The notes under the pieces: model-generated
What the model was told of the DNA's origin: nothing
The model's database searches: none
What the model saw: the letters and a program-made list of their open reading frames with translations, nothing else
Assembly: GCF_032193765.1 (NCBI RefSeq)
Contig: NZ_JAVBIJ010000001.1
Span: 1-64,000 of the forward strand
Direction of reading: 5' to 3'
Source of the DNA: Rhodoferax potami
Lineage (GTDB): Bacteria; Pseudomonadota; Gammaproteobacteria; Burkholderiales; Burkholderiaceae_C
Length of the DNA: 64,000 bases
Part shown: positions 29,755-38,433 of the stretch, piece after piece
Layout of the letters: each line of letters begins with the position of its first letter
How positions within the stretch are numbered: position 1 is the stretch's first letter
Made by a program: the position numbers and the translations under genes

Positions 29755-30431
29755 AATTTGAAGCCGTTTTGTTTGACTGCGATGGCGTGCTGGTGGACAG
29801 CGAGCTGATTACCAACGGCGTGTTGCGCGACATGCTGGCCGAGCAGGGCTGGGCCATGAGCCTCGAGGAGTGCATGGCCGTGTTTGTGGGCAAAGCCGTG
29901 ATGGACGAGCGTGCCCGCATTGAAGCGGAAACCGGCAAGCCGCTCACGCCCGAGTGGATGGCGTCGTTCCGCGCGCGCCGCAATGCCGCGCTTATGGAGC
30001 ATGCGCAGCCCATCCCCCACGCACCCGAAGCAATTGCCCGCATTCACGAAGCCTACGCCGGCAGAATAGCCTGCGCATCTGGCGCAGATTTGCCCAAGGT
30101 TCTGATGCAAATGGGCAAGACGGGCTTGTTGCCGTACTTCGAAGGGCGGGTGTTCAGCGGGCACGACTTGCCGCGCTCCAAGCCCCACCCTGACGTGTAC
30201 CTGGCTGCGGCCGCCGCGCTGGGCGCAGACCCCACGCGCTGCGCCGTAGTGGAAGACACGGTCACCGGTGTTACGGCCGGTGTGGCGGCGGGTGCCATGG
30301 TGTTCGGCTATGCGCCACAAGGCGAGGGTCAGGCGCTGCTAGCGGCGGGCGCCGCAGAGGTGTTTGACTCCATGCAGGCATTGCCCGCGCTGCTGGGGGT
30401 GGTGGACGGTGCGGAGGGCACAGACCGATGA
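29751..30431 (+). CDS. HAD-family sugar-phosphate phosphatase or mutase
   Basis: A 226-residue HAD hydrolase. The nucleophile motif is FDCDGVLVDSE at residues 8-18, the motif III Lys and Asp region is SKPHPDVYLAAAAALG and motif IV is VVEDTVTGVTAG. A helical cap follows motif I. It belongs with the beta-phosphoglucomutase/phosphoglycolate phosphatase branch; the substrate is not clear. The longer frame upstream is part of the YchJ-like gene; the ATG at 29751 overlaps that stop by 4 bp. It also overlaps the patatin gene by 4 bp. Confidence 0.92.
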   Translation: MKFEAVLFDCDGVLVDSELITNGVLRDMLAEQGWAMSLEECMAVFVGKAVMDERARIEAETGKPLTPEWMASFRARRNAALMEHAQPIPHAPEAIARIHEAYAGRIACASGADLPKVLMQMGKTGLLPYFEGRVFSGHDLPRSKPHPDVYLAAAAALGADPTRCAVVEDTVTGVTAGVAAGAMVFGYAPQGEGQALLAAGAAEVFDSMQALPALLGVVDGAEGTDR

Positions 30432-31792
30432 TGCTTCGTTGGCTCGTGTGCTGCGTCGCGCTGGCAGTGGCCGGGTGCTCCACGCAAAAACCCTGGATCA
30501 ATGAGCCCGTATCCACGGTGGCGCCAGACCCGCAGCGCAGCGCGGACGATGACCGCGATCCCACCATCCTGATGGCAGTGCTTTTTTCCGGTGGGGGTGC
30601 CCGGGCGGCGGCGTTCGGCTACGGGGTGCTCCTGGAGCTGCAGGCCAATCGATTTGAATGGGCCGGCCGCGACACCAACCTGCTGGACAAGGTGGACCTG
30701 GTGGGGGGCGTGTCGGGCGGCAGCATCGTGGCGGCTTACTTTGCGACCCACGGCTCTGCGCGCCTGCCGCGTTTCGAGCGCGAATACCTGCGGCAGGACT
30801 TTCAGGAGAACCTGTTGAGCTATGCGCTGCGGCCCGGCAACCTGGTGGCCTTGTCATCGCCGTGGTTTGGCCGCTCGCACCTGCTGGCAGAGCGCTTGGA
30901 CAGCCTTTACGGCGGGGCCACTTTCGGCGATTTGGCAAGCCGCAAAGGCCACCCCGATTTGCTGATCACGGCGACCGATATGTCTTTGGGCACCGGTTTT
31001 GAGTTTTCCAAGGCGCAGTTCGACCTGATCTGCTCCAACCTGCAATCGGTGCCGGTGTCGTTTGCGGTGGCTGCTTCGTCGTCGGTGCCTTTGTTACTCA
31101 GCCCTGTGACCCTGCGCAATTTCGCGGGCCAGTGCGAGCCGCCCGAGGTGGTGGGCGACGCATGGGAAGACTACCGCACCCGCCTCTACCGCGAGCAGGC
31201 CCGCAGCTACTTGGACAGCAACAACCGCCCCTACATCCACTTGCTGGATGGCGGCCTGTCTGACAACCTGGGCGTGCGCCGCTTCCTGGACAGTGCGCTC
31301 GCCGAGGGCGGCTTGCGCCCGGTACTGCAGCGCGCCGGCATTGCAGCGGGCGTGGTGCGCAAGCTGGTGCTGGTGTCGGTGAACTCCGAACGGGACCCCT
31401 CCACCAACATCGACCAAAGTGATCGTTTGCCCGGCGCCGCCGAGGTGCTCGACACACTGGTCTTTGGTGCCGGAGCCCGGGCGACCAAAGAAACCCAGGA
31501 GTTTCTTGCCGATGTCACGCGCCAGTGGAAGGGCGAGCTGGCCCAACGCTTTCCGGGCGGCAAAGATGTGTTCGCCAATGATGCAGAAGTGCATGTGGTG
31601 CAGGTCAACCTGCGCGACGCCCCGGACGACCAAGACTTGCCCCAGCGTACCAAGCTGCTGCAGATCCCGACCGCCCTCACCATCCCGGGCGAGGATGTGA
31701 CCCAGCTCATCGCAGCCGGCCGGGCCACGCTGAGGGAGTCGCCTGAGTTCAAGGCGCTCTTGCAAACCTTGCAGAAGAACCGCGCCCCCTAG
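30428..31792 (+). CDS. Patatin-like phospholipase lipoprotein
   Basis: A 454-residue protein with a lipoprotein signal (LAVAGCSTQ, Cys at residue 17), so it is membrane-anchored in the envelope. The patatin domain shows the oxyanion loop SGGGARAAAFGYG, the nucleophile elbow GGVSGGSIVAA and the catalytic Asp in LLDGGLSDNLG. It should hydrolyse acyl chains of phospholipids or other lipids. The C-terminal 120 residues after the DGG motif are an extra region. It overlaps the HAD gene by 4 bp. The AraC-type gene is convergent, 33 bp away. Confidence 0.9.
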   Translation: MMLRWLVCCVALAVAGCSTQKPWINEPVSTVAPDPQRSADDDRDPTILMAVLFSGGGARAAAFGYGVLLELQANRFEWAGRDTNLLDKVDLVGGVSGGSIVAAYFATHGSARLPRFEREYLRQDFQENLLSYALRPGNLVALSSPWFGRSHLLAERLDSLYGGATFGDLASRKGHPDLLITATDMSLGTGFEFSKAQFDLICSNLQSVPVSFAVAASSSVPLLLSPVTLRNFAGQCEPPEVVGDAWEDYRTRLYREQARSYLDSNNRPYIHLLDGGLSDNLGVRRFLDSALAEGGLRPVLQRAGIAAGVVRKLVLVSVNSERDPSTNIDQSDRLPGAAEVLDTLVFGAGARATKETQEFLADVTRQWKGELAQRFPGGKDVFANDAEVHVVQVNLRDAPDDQDLPQRTKLLQIPTALTIPGEDVTQLIAAGRATLRESPEFKALLQTLQKNRAP

Positions 31793-31825
31793 CTGGCGCT
31801 GCCTGTCGGGCAGCGCCGGAGCGCA

Positions 31826-32944
31826 TCAGGCGCGGGCACCCCCGACGCGGCGGAATTCGGCTGGCGTCTGCCCGGTCCAGCCCTTGAAGGCGCGGATAAA
31901 GCTTTTCTCGTTCTGAAAACCCGCCGCCTCTGCCACCTGCTTGATGGGCCGTTGGCTGCGCAAGAGCAGTTCGGTGGCCTTGTGGTGGCGCACGTCGTCT
32001 TTGAGGGTTTGTAGCGTCGTGCCTTCTTCCTTGAGCTGGCGGTGCAGGGTGCGGGGCGACACGTTCAGCAAACCGGCCAGCGCTTCTGCGCTGTGGGTGT
32101 CTTGCGGATGGTTGCTCAGCAGTTGCCGCACCTGCTGCCCCAGCAAGCGGTCGCGCCGGTACTGCAGCACGGTCAGGGGCAAGGCGTTTTGCAGCATCTG
32201 CTGCAAGGCTTTTTCGTCCCTCCGCAGCGGCAGGCGGAGGTAGCGCGCGTCGAAGTGGATGGCCGCTTGCGCTTCTCCGAATCGGGTGGGCCCGCCAAAC
32301 AACACAGCGTAAGCGTCCTGGTGGGCGGGGGCTGCGAACGGAAAGCTCGCACCTTTCAAGGCAATGCGCGAGTCGATCAGCCAGCAGGCCACGCCCAATA
32401 CGTTGCGCAACACCGAGACCATGCAGAACTCCCGGATTTGGAGTGCCAAACCAATGGCATGGTGCTTTTGCTCCGTGTCCCCCGCCCGCGTTGCGGGCTC
32501 CTCCTTGACCTGCGCAAAAGCCCCATGCCCTTGGTTCGGTGGGGTAGCGTTCTCGGTCAGCGTGATGCTGGCGATATCGCCTGCGGTGCTCAGCGTGAGC
32601 GTGATGTCCGGGGCAATCAGGCCGTGGTGGCGGCACCAGCGGCTTAAGGCTACGTGCAGGGTGGGGGCGCTGATAGAGGCGCGCACCAGCATGCCGTAGC
32701 TGCCCCAGGGCAACCTTCGGCTGAACCAGCCCAAGGCTTCGTCGTCCAGCTCGCGCATGGCTGCCCCGGACAGGCGCTCCATCTGCCAGGCGGTGATGCG
32801 GGCATCTGTTGCTTGCAGGGCATCTGGCGCAATCTGCGCCTGTGCAAGTGCCTTTGACGGGTCCTTGCCGTAGCGTGCATAGGCGTGCACCATGGCTCTG
32901 GCAAAAGCCATGGGGGTGGCGGCAACAGGGGTAGGTGCGGGCAT
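31826..32944 (-). CDS. AraC-family regulator with in-frame palindromic insert
   Basis: A 372-residue regulator. The C-terminal 100 residues are an AraC double helix-turn-helix (LAGLLNVSPRTLHRQLKEEG and VAEAAGFQNEKSFIRAFKGW, ending TPAEFRR). The N-terminal part is the arabinose-binding-like sensor common in this subgroup. Relatives are about 340 residues; the surplus lies at residues 137-165, where an 86-bp palindromic element reads [17 protein letters not shown], nearly identical to a stretch in ThiG. The frame runs further upstream, but MPAPTPVAATPMAFARA at 32944 is the natural start. It is divergent from liuB, 112 bp apart, and may regulate it. Confidence 0.9.
   Translation of the reverse strand: MPAPTPVAATPMAFARAMVHAYARYGKDPSKALAQAQIAPDALQATDARITAWQMERLSGAAMRELDDEALGWFSRRLPWGSYGMLVRASISAPTLHVALSRWCRHHGLIAPDITLTLSTAGDIASITLTENATPPNQGHGAFAQVKEEPATRAGDTEQKHHAIGLALQIREFCMVSVLRNVLGVACWLIDSRIALKGASFPFAAPAHQDAYAVLFGGPTRFGEAQAAIHFDARYLRLPLRRDEKALQQMLQNALPLTVLQYRRDRLLGQQVRQLLSNHPQDTHSAEALAGLLNVSPRTLHRQLKEEGTTLQTLKDDVRHHKATELLLRSQRPIKQVAEAAGFQNEKSFIRAFKGWTGQTPAEFRRVGGARA
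32450..32535 (-). repeat. 86-bp palindromic element in frame in the AraC-type gene
   Basis: Outer arms 32450-32471 and 32514-32535 are complementary at 20 of 22 positions. The minus strand centre is GCCCGC-AAC-GCGGGC. The 48-bp core 32469-32516 matches the thiG copy at 44 positions; the arms do not match those of thiG but keep their own complementarity. Confidence 0.9.
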
Positions 32945-33056
32945 CAAATGAGTGTGCCAAAAAATGTGCCTCTTGTGGCGCAATTTGCAACCTTTGCGGT
33001 GGAGCTCGCCCGGGCTCCCGCCGCACAATGCCACTTGACCGAACAACACTGACCGG

Positions 33057-34688
33057 ATGCACCCCATGACGATGCTGGAATCCAAACTCAACCCGCGCTC
33101 TGCCGACTTTGTGGCCAACGCAGCCGCCATGCGCGCCCTGGTGGCTGACCTGAATGCCAAGATTGACAAGGCCGCGCTCGGCGGTGGCGACGCCGCCCGC
33201 GCCAAGCACACCGCCCGCGGCAAGTTGCTCCCGCGCGACCGCGTGGGCATGTTGTTGGACCCCGGCACCCCCTTTCTGGAGCTCTCCCCACTAGCTGCAC
33301 TGGCCATGTACCCCGACCGCGATGGCACCGACAGCGCGCCCTGCGCCGGGGTGATTGCCGGTATCGGCCGGGTGAGCGGGGTGGACTGCATGATCGTCTG
33401 CAACGACGCCACGGTGAAGGGTGGCACTTATTACCCGCTCACCGTCAAGAAGCACCTGCGCGCCCAGGAAGTGGCCGCGCAAAACAACCTGCCGTGCATT
33501 TACCTGGTGGACTCCGGCGGCGCCAATTTGCCCAACCAGGACGAAGTGTTCCCGGATCGTGACCACTTTGGCCGTATTTTCTTTAACCAGGCCAACATGA
33601 GCGCGCAGGGCATTGCGCAAATTGCGGTGGTCATGGGTAGCTGTACCGCCGGTGGCGCCTATGTGCCCGCCATGAGCGACGAGACCATCATCGTTAAAAA
33701 CCAGGGCACCATTTTCCTGGGTGGCCCGCCCCTGGTGAAGGCCGCGACGGGCGAGGTGGTGACTGCAGAAGACCTGGGCGGTGGCGATGTGCACACCCGC
33801 CTCTCCGGCGTGGCCGATCATCTGGCGCAGAATGATCTACACGCGCTGTCACTCGCGCGCGAGGCGATTGCGCATTTGAATAAGAAAAAGGCTCCGGCCG
33901 CCGAATTGCGTGCGCCGGTAGCTCCTAAATTTGTAGCGGAAGAGTTGTACGGAGTCATCCCCACCGATACCCGCAAACCCTTTGATGTGCGCGAAATCAT
34001 CGCCCGCATCGTCGATGGTTCGGAGCTGCATGAGTTCAAGCCCCGCTACGGCACCACGCTGGTCTGCGGCTTTGCCCATGTGGAAGGCATGCCGGTAGGC
34101 ATCATTGCCAACAACGGCATTCTGTTCAGCGAGTCAGCGCTCAAGGGCGCGCACTTTATTGAGCTGTGCTGCCAGCGCAAGATCCCGCTGGTGTTTTTGC
34201 AGAACATCACCGGTTTCATGGTCGGCCGCAAATACGAGAACGAAGGCATTGCCCGCAACGGCGCCAAGATGGTGACCGCGGTGGCCACAGCCGCTGTCCC
34301 TAAGTTCACCATCATCATTGGCGGCAGCTTTGGCGCTGGCAATTACGGCATGTGCGGTCGCGCCTACAGCCCCCGCTTTTTGTGGATGTGGCCCAACGCG
34401 CGCATCTCGGTCATGGGTGGCGAGCAGGCGGCCAGCGTGCTCGCCACCGTCAAGCGGGACGGCATTGAAGGCAAAGGCGGCAGCTGGAGCGCGGACGAAG
34501 AGGAAGCCTTCAAAGCCCCCATCCGCCAGCAATATGAAGAGCAGGGCCACCCCTATTTCGCCACCGCCCGCCTGTGGGACGACGGCATCATCGACCCCGC
34601 CGATACCCGCCGCGTGCTGGCGCTGGGGCTCAGCGCGTCGTTGAACGCACCCATACCCGACACCCAGTTCGGCGTGTTCCGCATGTAA
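33057..34688 (+). CDS. liuB: Methylcrotonyl-CoA carboxylase, carboxyltransferase subunit
   Basis: A 543-residue acyl-CoA carboxyltransferase. The crotonase-fold halves are clear: [32 protein letters not shown] is interrupted here for length as [18 protein letters not shown] and [16 protein letters not shown], then [18 protein letters not shown] and [20 protein letters not shown], all typical of the 3-methylcrotonyl rather than propionyl type. Three ATG codons (33057, 33066, 33072) could start it. liuD follows after 14 bp. The usual liuC hydratase gene is not between them. Codons near 33900-33935 resemble half a dispersed repeat in a variable linker ([12 protein letters not shown]). Confidence 0.95.
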   Translation: MHPMTMLESKLNPRSADFVANAAAMRALVADLNAKIDKAALGGGDAARAKHTARGKLLPRDRVGMLLDPGTPFLELSPLAALAMYPDRDGTDSAPCAGVIAGIGRVSGVDCMIVCNDATVKGGTYYPLTVKKHLRAQEVAAQNNLPCIYLVDSGGANLPNQDEVFPDRDHFGRIFFNQANMSAQGIAQIAVVMGSCTAGGAYVPAMSDETIIVKNQGTIFLGGPPLVKAATGEVVTAEDLGGGDVHTRLSGVADHLAQNDLHALSLAREAIAHLNKKKAPAAELRAPVAPKFVAEELYGVIPTDTRKPFDVREIIARIVDGSELHEFKPRYGTTLVCGFAHVEGMPVGIIANNGILFSESALKGAHFIELCCQRKIPLVFLQNITGFMVGRKYENEGIARNGAKMVTAVATAAVPKFTIIIGGSFGAGNYGMCGRAYSPRFLWMWPNARISVMGGEQAASVLATVKRDGIEGKGGSWSADEEEAFKAPIRQQYEEQGHPYFATARLWDDGIIDPADTRRVLALGLSASLNAPIPDTQFGVFRM

Positions 34689-34702
34689 GGCAAGGAAAGT
34701 TT

Positions 34703-36739
34703 ATGTTCACCAAAATCCTCATTGCCAATCGTGGCGAAATTGCCTGCCGGGTGGCCGCCACTGCTGCGCGACTAGCTATCAAAACCGTAGCGGTCTATTC
34801 TGATGCCGATGCACACGCCAAACATGTCGCGGCGTGTGACGAAGCGGTGTACATCGGGGGCAGTGCGCCCAAAGACAGCTATTTGCGTTGGGAAAAAATC
34901 ATCGAGGCGGCCAAGGCCACCGGCGCCCAAGCCATCCACCCCGGCTACGGTTTCCTGAGTGAAAACGAAGAGTTCGCCAACGCCTGTGCCGCCGCCGGCT
35001 TGGTGTTCATCGGGCCCCCGGCCAGCGCCATTCAGGCCATGGGCCTGAAAGCCGAATCCAAGCAGCTGATGGAAAAAGCCGGCGTACCGCTGGTGCCCGG
35101 CTACCACGCTGCAGACCAAGACCCGGCCCTGTTGCAGCGCGAGGCAGACCGCATCGGTTACCCGGTGCTCATCAAGGCCAGCGCAGGCGGTGGCGGTAAG
35201 GGCATGCGCGCGGTCGACAAGGCAGAAGACTTTGCCGACGCGCTGGCATCGTGCAAGCGCGAGGCCATCAACAGTTTTGGCGATGACGCGGTGCTGATTG
35301 AAAAATACGTGCAGCGCCCGCGCCATATCGAGATTCAGGTGTTTGGCGACACCCAGGGCAACTATGTGTACCTGTTCGAGCGCGACTGCTCGGTGCAGCG
35401 CCGCCACCAGAAGGTGCTGGAAGAAGCGCCCGCGCCGGGCATGACGCCCGCACTGCGCGCCCAGATGGGCCAGGCCGCCGTGGAAGCCGCCCGCGCCGTG
35501 AGCTATGTGGGCGCCGGCACGGTGGAGTTCATTGTTGAGCAGCCCGGCGGCTACGAGCACCCCGAAGCCATGAAGTTCTATTTCATGGAAATGAACACCC
35601 GCCTGCAGGTGGAGCACCCGGTCACCGAGGCCATCACCGGGTTGGACCTGGTGGAGTGGCAACTGCGCGTGGCCAGTGGTGAGCCTTTGCCTTTGCGCCA
35701 AGACGAGTTGCAAATCCACGGCCACGCCATCGAAGCCCGAATTTGCGCCGAGAACCCCGACAACAACTTCTTGCCGGCCACCGGCAGCTTGCAGGTGTAC
35801 GGCCTCCCTCCCCATGTGACCTTTGTGCGCGCAGAGCGCGGCGTGCGGGTGGATTCCGGCGTGCGCGAGGGCGATGCCATCAGCCCGTTTTACGACTCCA
35901 TGGTCGCCAAGCTGATCGTGCATGGCGCCACCCGCGAGGAGGCGCTGGCCCGGCTGGACGCTGCATTGGCGCAGACCCATATCGTGGGGCTGGCGACGAA
36001 TGTGCAGTTCTTGCGGCATGTGACCACCAGTTCCTCGTTTGCTGCGGCCAAGCTGGACACGGCGCTGATTCCGCGCGAAGCAGACGCCTTGTTCCACCAA
36101 GACAAAGTGGGCTTGCCGATGGCCGCGGCGGCCTTGATTGCCCACACTTTGCAGGCGGGAGAACGCCAAGCCGCGCAGCCCGACGCCCATGGCTGGCAAG
36201 ACCCCTGGGCCCAGCGCGATGGCTGGAAATCGCACGGTGCCCAAGTGCGCAGCTTTGCCCTCGAATACGCCGGCGAGCCGCACACCGCCCTGTTGCGCTC
36301 GGTGCGCGGTGGCGCGCTGGAGCTGACGGTGGGCGGGCAGACGTATCCGCTGCAGTGGGCCGCCCAAGGCGATGCACTGGATGTGCGCGTCGGTGAGCAG
36401 CGAAGCCTGGTAAATGTGTATGCAAATGGGGTTGTAGCCCATGTATTCACTGCGCGAGGTGCTACACAAATCATAGCGATTGACACGCTGGCCCATGCTG
36501 GCGACGCCCAGTCTGAAGGCGGCCGCCTGACCGCGCCTATGCCCGGCAAAGTGGTGTCGTTTGCGGTAAAGGCCGGCGATGTCGTCAAAAAGGGTCAGGC
36601 CCTCGCCGTCATGGAAGCCATGAAGATGGAGCACACGATTGCCGCGCCGGCCGATGGCACGGTAGGCGAACTTTTGTTTGCACCGGGCGACCAGGTGACC
36701 GAGGGCAGCGAGCTGCTGCGCATGGTGGTACCTGCCTGA
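34703..36739 (+). CDS. liuD: Methylcrotonyl-CoA carboxylase, biotin carboxylase/carrier subunit
   Basis: A 678-residue protein. Residues 1-450 are a biotin carboxylase (FTKILIANRGEIACRV, HPGYGFLSENEEFA, KASAGGGGKGMRAV, EMNTRLQVEHPVTEAI). The C terminus is a biotinyl carrier domain with the modified Lys in VMEAMKMEHTI (near residue 642). With LiuB it carboxylates 3-methylcrotonyl-CoA. The frame is open to 34574, but the ATG at 34703 gives the standard N terminus. An AT-rich patch at 36411-36485 (residues about 570-594), just before the carrier domain, is a dispersed repeat read in frame. Confidence 0.95.
   Translation: MFTKILIANRGEIACRVAATAARLAIKTVAVYSDADAHAKHVAACDEAVYIGGSAPKDSYLRWEKIIEAAKATGAQAIHPGYGFLSENEEFANACAAAGLVFIGPPASAIQAMGLKAESKQLMEKAGVPLVPGYHAADQDPALLQREADRIGYPVLIKASAGGGGKGMRAVDKAEDFADALASCKREAINSFGDDAVLIEKYVQRPRHIEIQVFGDTQGNYVYLFERDCSVQRRHQKVLEEAPAPGMTPALRAQMGQAAVEAARAVSYVGAGTVEFIVEQPGGYEHPEAMKFYFMEMNTRLQVEHPVTEAITGLDLVEWQLRVASGEPLPLRQDELQIHGHAIEARICAENPDNNFLPATGSLQVYGLPPHVTFVRAERGVRVDSGVREGDAISPFYDSMVAKLIVHGATREEALARLDAALAQTHIVGLATNVQFLRHVTTSSSFAAAKLDTALIPREADALFHQDKVGLPMAAAALIAHTLQAGERQAAQPDAHGWQDPWAQRDGWKSHGAQVRSFALEYAGEPHTALLRSVRGGALELTVGGQTYPLQWAAQGDALDVRVGEQRSLVNVYANGVVAHVFTARGATQIIAIDTLAHAGDAQSEGGRLTAPMPGKVVSFAVKAGDVVKKGQALAVMEAMKMEHTIAAPADGTVGELLFAPGDQVTEGSELLRMVVPA
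36411..36485 (-). repeat. Dispersed GATAGCTGC-type repeat, in frame in liuD
   Basis: The minus strand reads CGCTATGATTTGTGTAGC, CCTCGCGCAGTGAATAC, ATGGGCTACAA, the same block order as in the uvrA copy at 50322-50400. It lies in the linker before the biotin carrier domain. Confidence 0.6.
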
Positions 36740-36774
36740 GCGAAAGTAGCCCGCACTCCGGTGAAAATGCGGGC

Positions 36775-37707
36775 ATGACAACACCTGTGCGCATTACCTA
36801 TTACTCGGCCGATTTCGACGAGGCCAGCTGGATTCCCGGGCTGCAAGCCGCCGTTCCCGGCGCCGAGGTCACCCTCTGGCAGCCGGGTGCGCCGGCGGCA
36901 GACTATGCAGTGGTCTGGAAGCCCCCGCAGCAATTGCTGGACGAGCAACCGAGCTTGAAAGCCATCTTCAACACCGGTGCCGGTGTCGATGCCCTGATGA
37001 AGCTCAAGCTGCCAGCCGGCGTGCCGGTGATCCGCTTGGACGACGCCGGTATGTCGGTGCAAATGGCGGAATACGTGTGCCACGCGGTGATCCGCCACTT
37101 CCGTGAGTTTGATGGCTACGAGGCCGACATGGGGAGCGGCAAATGGTCGTTCCGCAAGCCGCGCAGCCGCATCGACTATCCCGTCGGCATTCTGGGGCTG
37201 GGGGTGTTGGGCGAGCGGGTGGCCAAGGCGGTGGCGCAGTTCGATTTTCTGGTGAATGGCTGGAGCCGTTCACCCAAAATGCTGGACGGCGTGCAGTGCT
37301 TTCACGGCGAGGCGCAGCTGCAAGACTTTCTGGCAGCCAGCCGCATCGTGGTGTGCCTGCTGCCCCTGACCTCTGAGACCGATAGCATTCTCAATGCCCG
37401 CACACTGGCCCATATCCGCTCCGGCGGCTATCTGATCAACGTGGCACGCGGCGCCCATGTGGTCGATGCTGATTTGCTCGCCGCCATCGACAGTGGCCAC
37501 CTTGCCGGTGCCACGCTCGATGTGTTCCGGGTGGAGCCCTTGCCGCAGGGGCATGCCTTTTGGAACCATCCCAAAATCACCGTGACTCCACACACCTCGG
37601 CCCGCACCCTGCGCTCCGAGAGCATCGCCCAGATCGCCCGCAAGATTGCTGCGCTGCAAAGCGGGAAGACGGTGGCGGGGCTGGTGGATGCGGGGCGGGG
37701 CTACTAA
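36775..37707 (+). CDS. ghrA: Glyoxylate/hydroxypyruvate reductase A-like dehydrogenase
   Basis: A 310-residue D-2-hydroxyacid dehydrogenase. The dinucleotide motif is GILGLGVLGERVAKAV (near residue 140), the catalytic Arg lies in LINVARGAHVVDADLL and the Glu-His pair in FRVEPLPQGHAFWNHPKITVTPHTSA. The short form and FNTGAGVDAL near residue 65 fit the GhrA branch, which reduces glyoxylate and hydroxypyruvate with NADPH. It starts 35 bp after liuD in the same direction; a role in leucine degradation is not expected. Confidence 0.87.
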   Translation: MTTPVRITYYSADFDEASWIPGLQAAVPGAEVTLWQPGAPAADYAVVWKPPQQLLDEQPSLKAIFNTGAGVDALMKLKLPAGVPVIRLDDAGMSVQMAEYVCHAVIRHFREFDGYEADMGSGKWSFRKPRSRIDYPVGILGLGVLGERVAKAVAQFDFLVNGWSRSPKMLDGVQCFHGEAQLQDFLAASRIVVCLLPLTSETDSILNARTLAHIRSGGYLINVARGAHVVDADLLAAIDSGHLAGATLDVFRVEPLPQGHAFWNHPKITVTPHTSARTLRSESIAQIARKIAALQSGKTVAGLVDAGRGY

Positions 37708-37712
37708 GCCGC

Positions 37713-38396
37713 ATGACCGATACAAAATCCGACCCGTTCTCAGTCTTGGCGCAGGCGCGCACCTCCGTGCGCGGCTTTACCGACCAGCCGGTGTCAGACG
37801 CTTTGTTGCATGAGCTGCTGGTGAGCGCGCGCTTGGCCCCTAGCGGTGCCAACTTGCAGCCGGGCAGCTTTGTCCAGGTGCGCGGTGCGGTGCGCGAAGC
37901 CTTGTCGCAAGCCATGTCTGCCGCTTATCGTGAAGGCCAGGCCGAGGCCGAGGACTACAGCTACTTTCCTGACCCTATGCCTGGCCATTTGCGCCGCCGG
38001 CAGGTGGCCGCGGCCCGTGCGCTGTACGACAGCATTGGCATTGCCCGCGAGGACCGGGCCGGGCGCGACCAGCAGTTTGAGCGCAACTTCCGCTTCTTTG
38101 ATGCGCCAGTGGCGCTGGTAGTCACCATCGAGCGGGGCATGGGCAGTGGCTGCTTTATGGACTTGGGCATGACGCTTTACGGCTTGTTGCTGGCAGCCCA
38201 ATCCCGCGGCCTTGCCAGTTGCGCCATCGGGGCACTGGCCTCCTACCCCACCCTGGTGCGCAGCCACTTGGGGCTGGGTGCCGAGAGCCAAGTGGTGTGT
38301 GGTGTAGCTTTGGGCTATGCCGACCCTGCCCAAGCCGTCAACAGCACCCGCACCGTGCGTGCCGAGTTGGACAGCTATTTCAAGGTAGTCGGCTAG
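37713..38396 (+). CDS. Nitroreductase-family oxidoreductase
   Basis: A 227-residue FMN-dependent protein. The N-terminal FMN-contact region is TSVRGFTDQPVSDALLHELL and RLAPSGANLQPGSFV; the C-terminal half has LGMTLYGLLLAAQSRGLASC and GVALGYADP, all typical of nitroreductases. The physiological substrate is unknown. The open frame begins far upstream inside ghrA, but ATG 37713 lies 5 bp after the ghrA stop and gives the expected start. It is convergent with the thiolase-like gene. Confidence 0.9.
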   Translation: MTDTKSDPFSVLAQARTSVRGFTDQPVSDALLHELLVSARLAPSGANLQPGSFVQVRGAVREALSQAMSAAYREGQAEAEDYSYFPDPMPGHLRRRQVAAARALYDSIGIAREDRAGRDQQFERNFRFFDAPVALVVTIERGMGSGCFMDLGMTLYGLLLAAQSRGLASCAIGALASYPTLVRSHLGLGAESQVVCGVALGYADPAQAVNSTRTVRAELDSYFKVVG

Positions 38397-38433
38397 AGCG
38401 CTTGGCAGATGTGGCAGGTTCAAGCGGCCGGGC

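Noticed and set aside
34771..34790. GCTATCAAAACCGTAGC in liuD as a repeat copy
   Set aside because: It encodes the conserved biotin carboxylase stretch LAIKTVAVYSDAD; similarity to the repeat is probably by chance.
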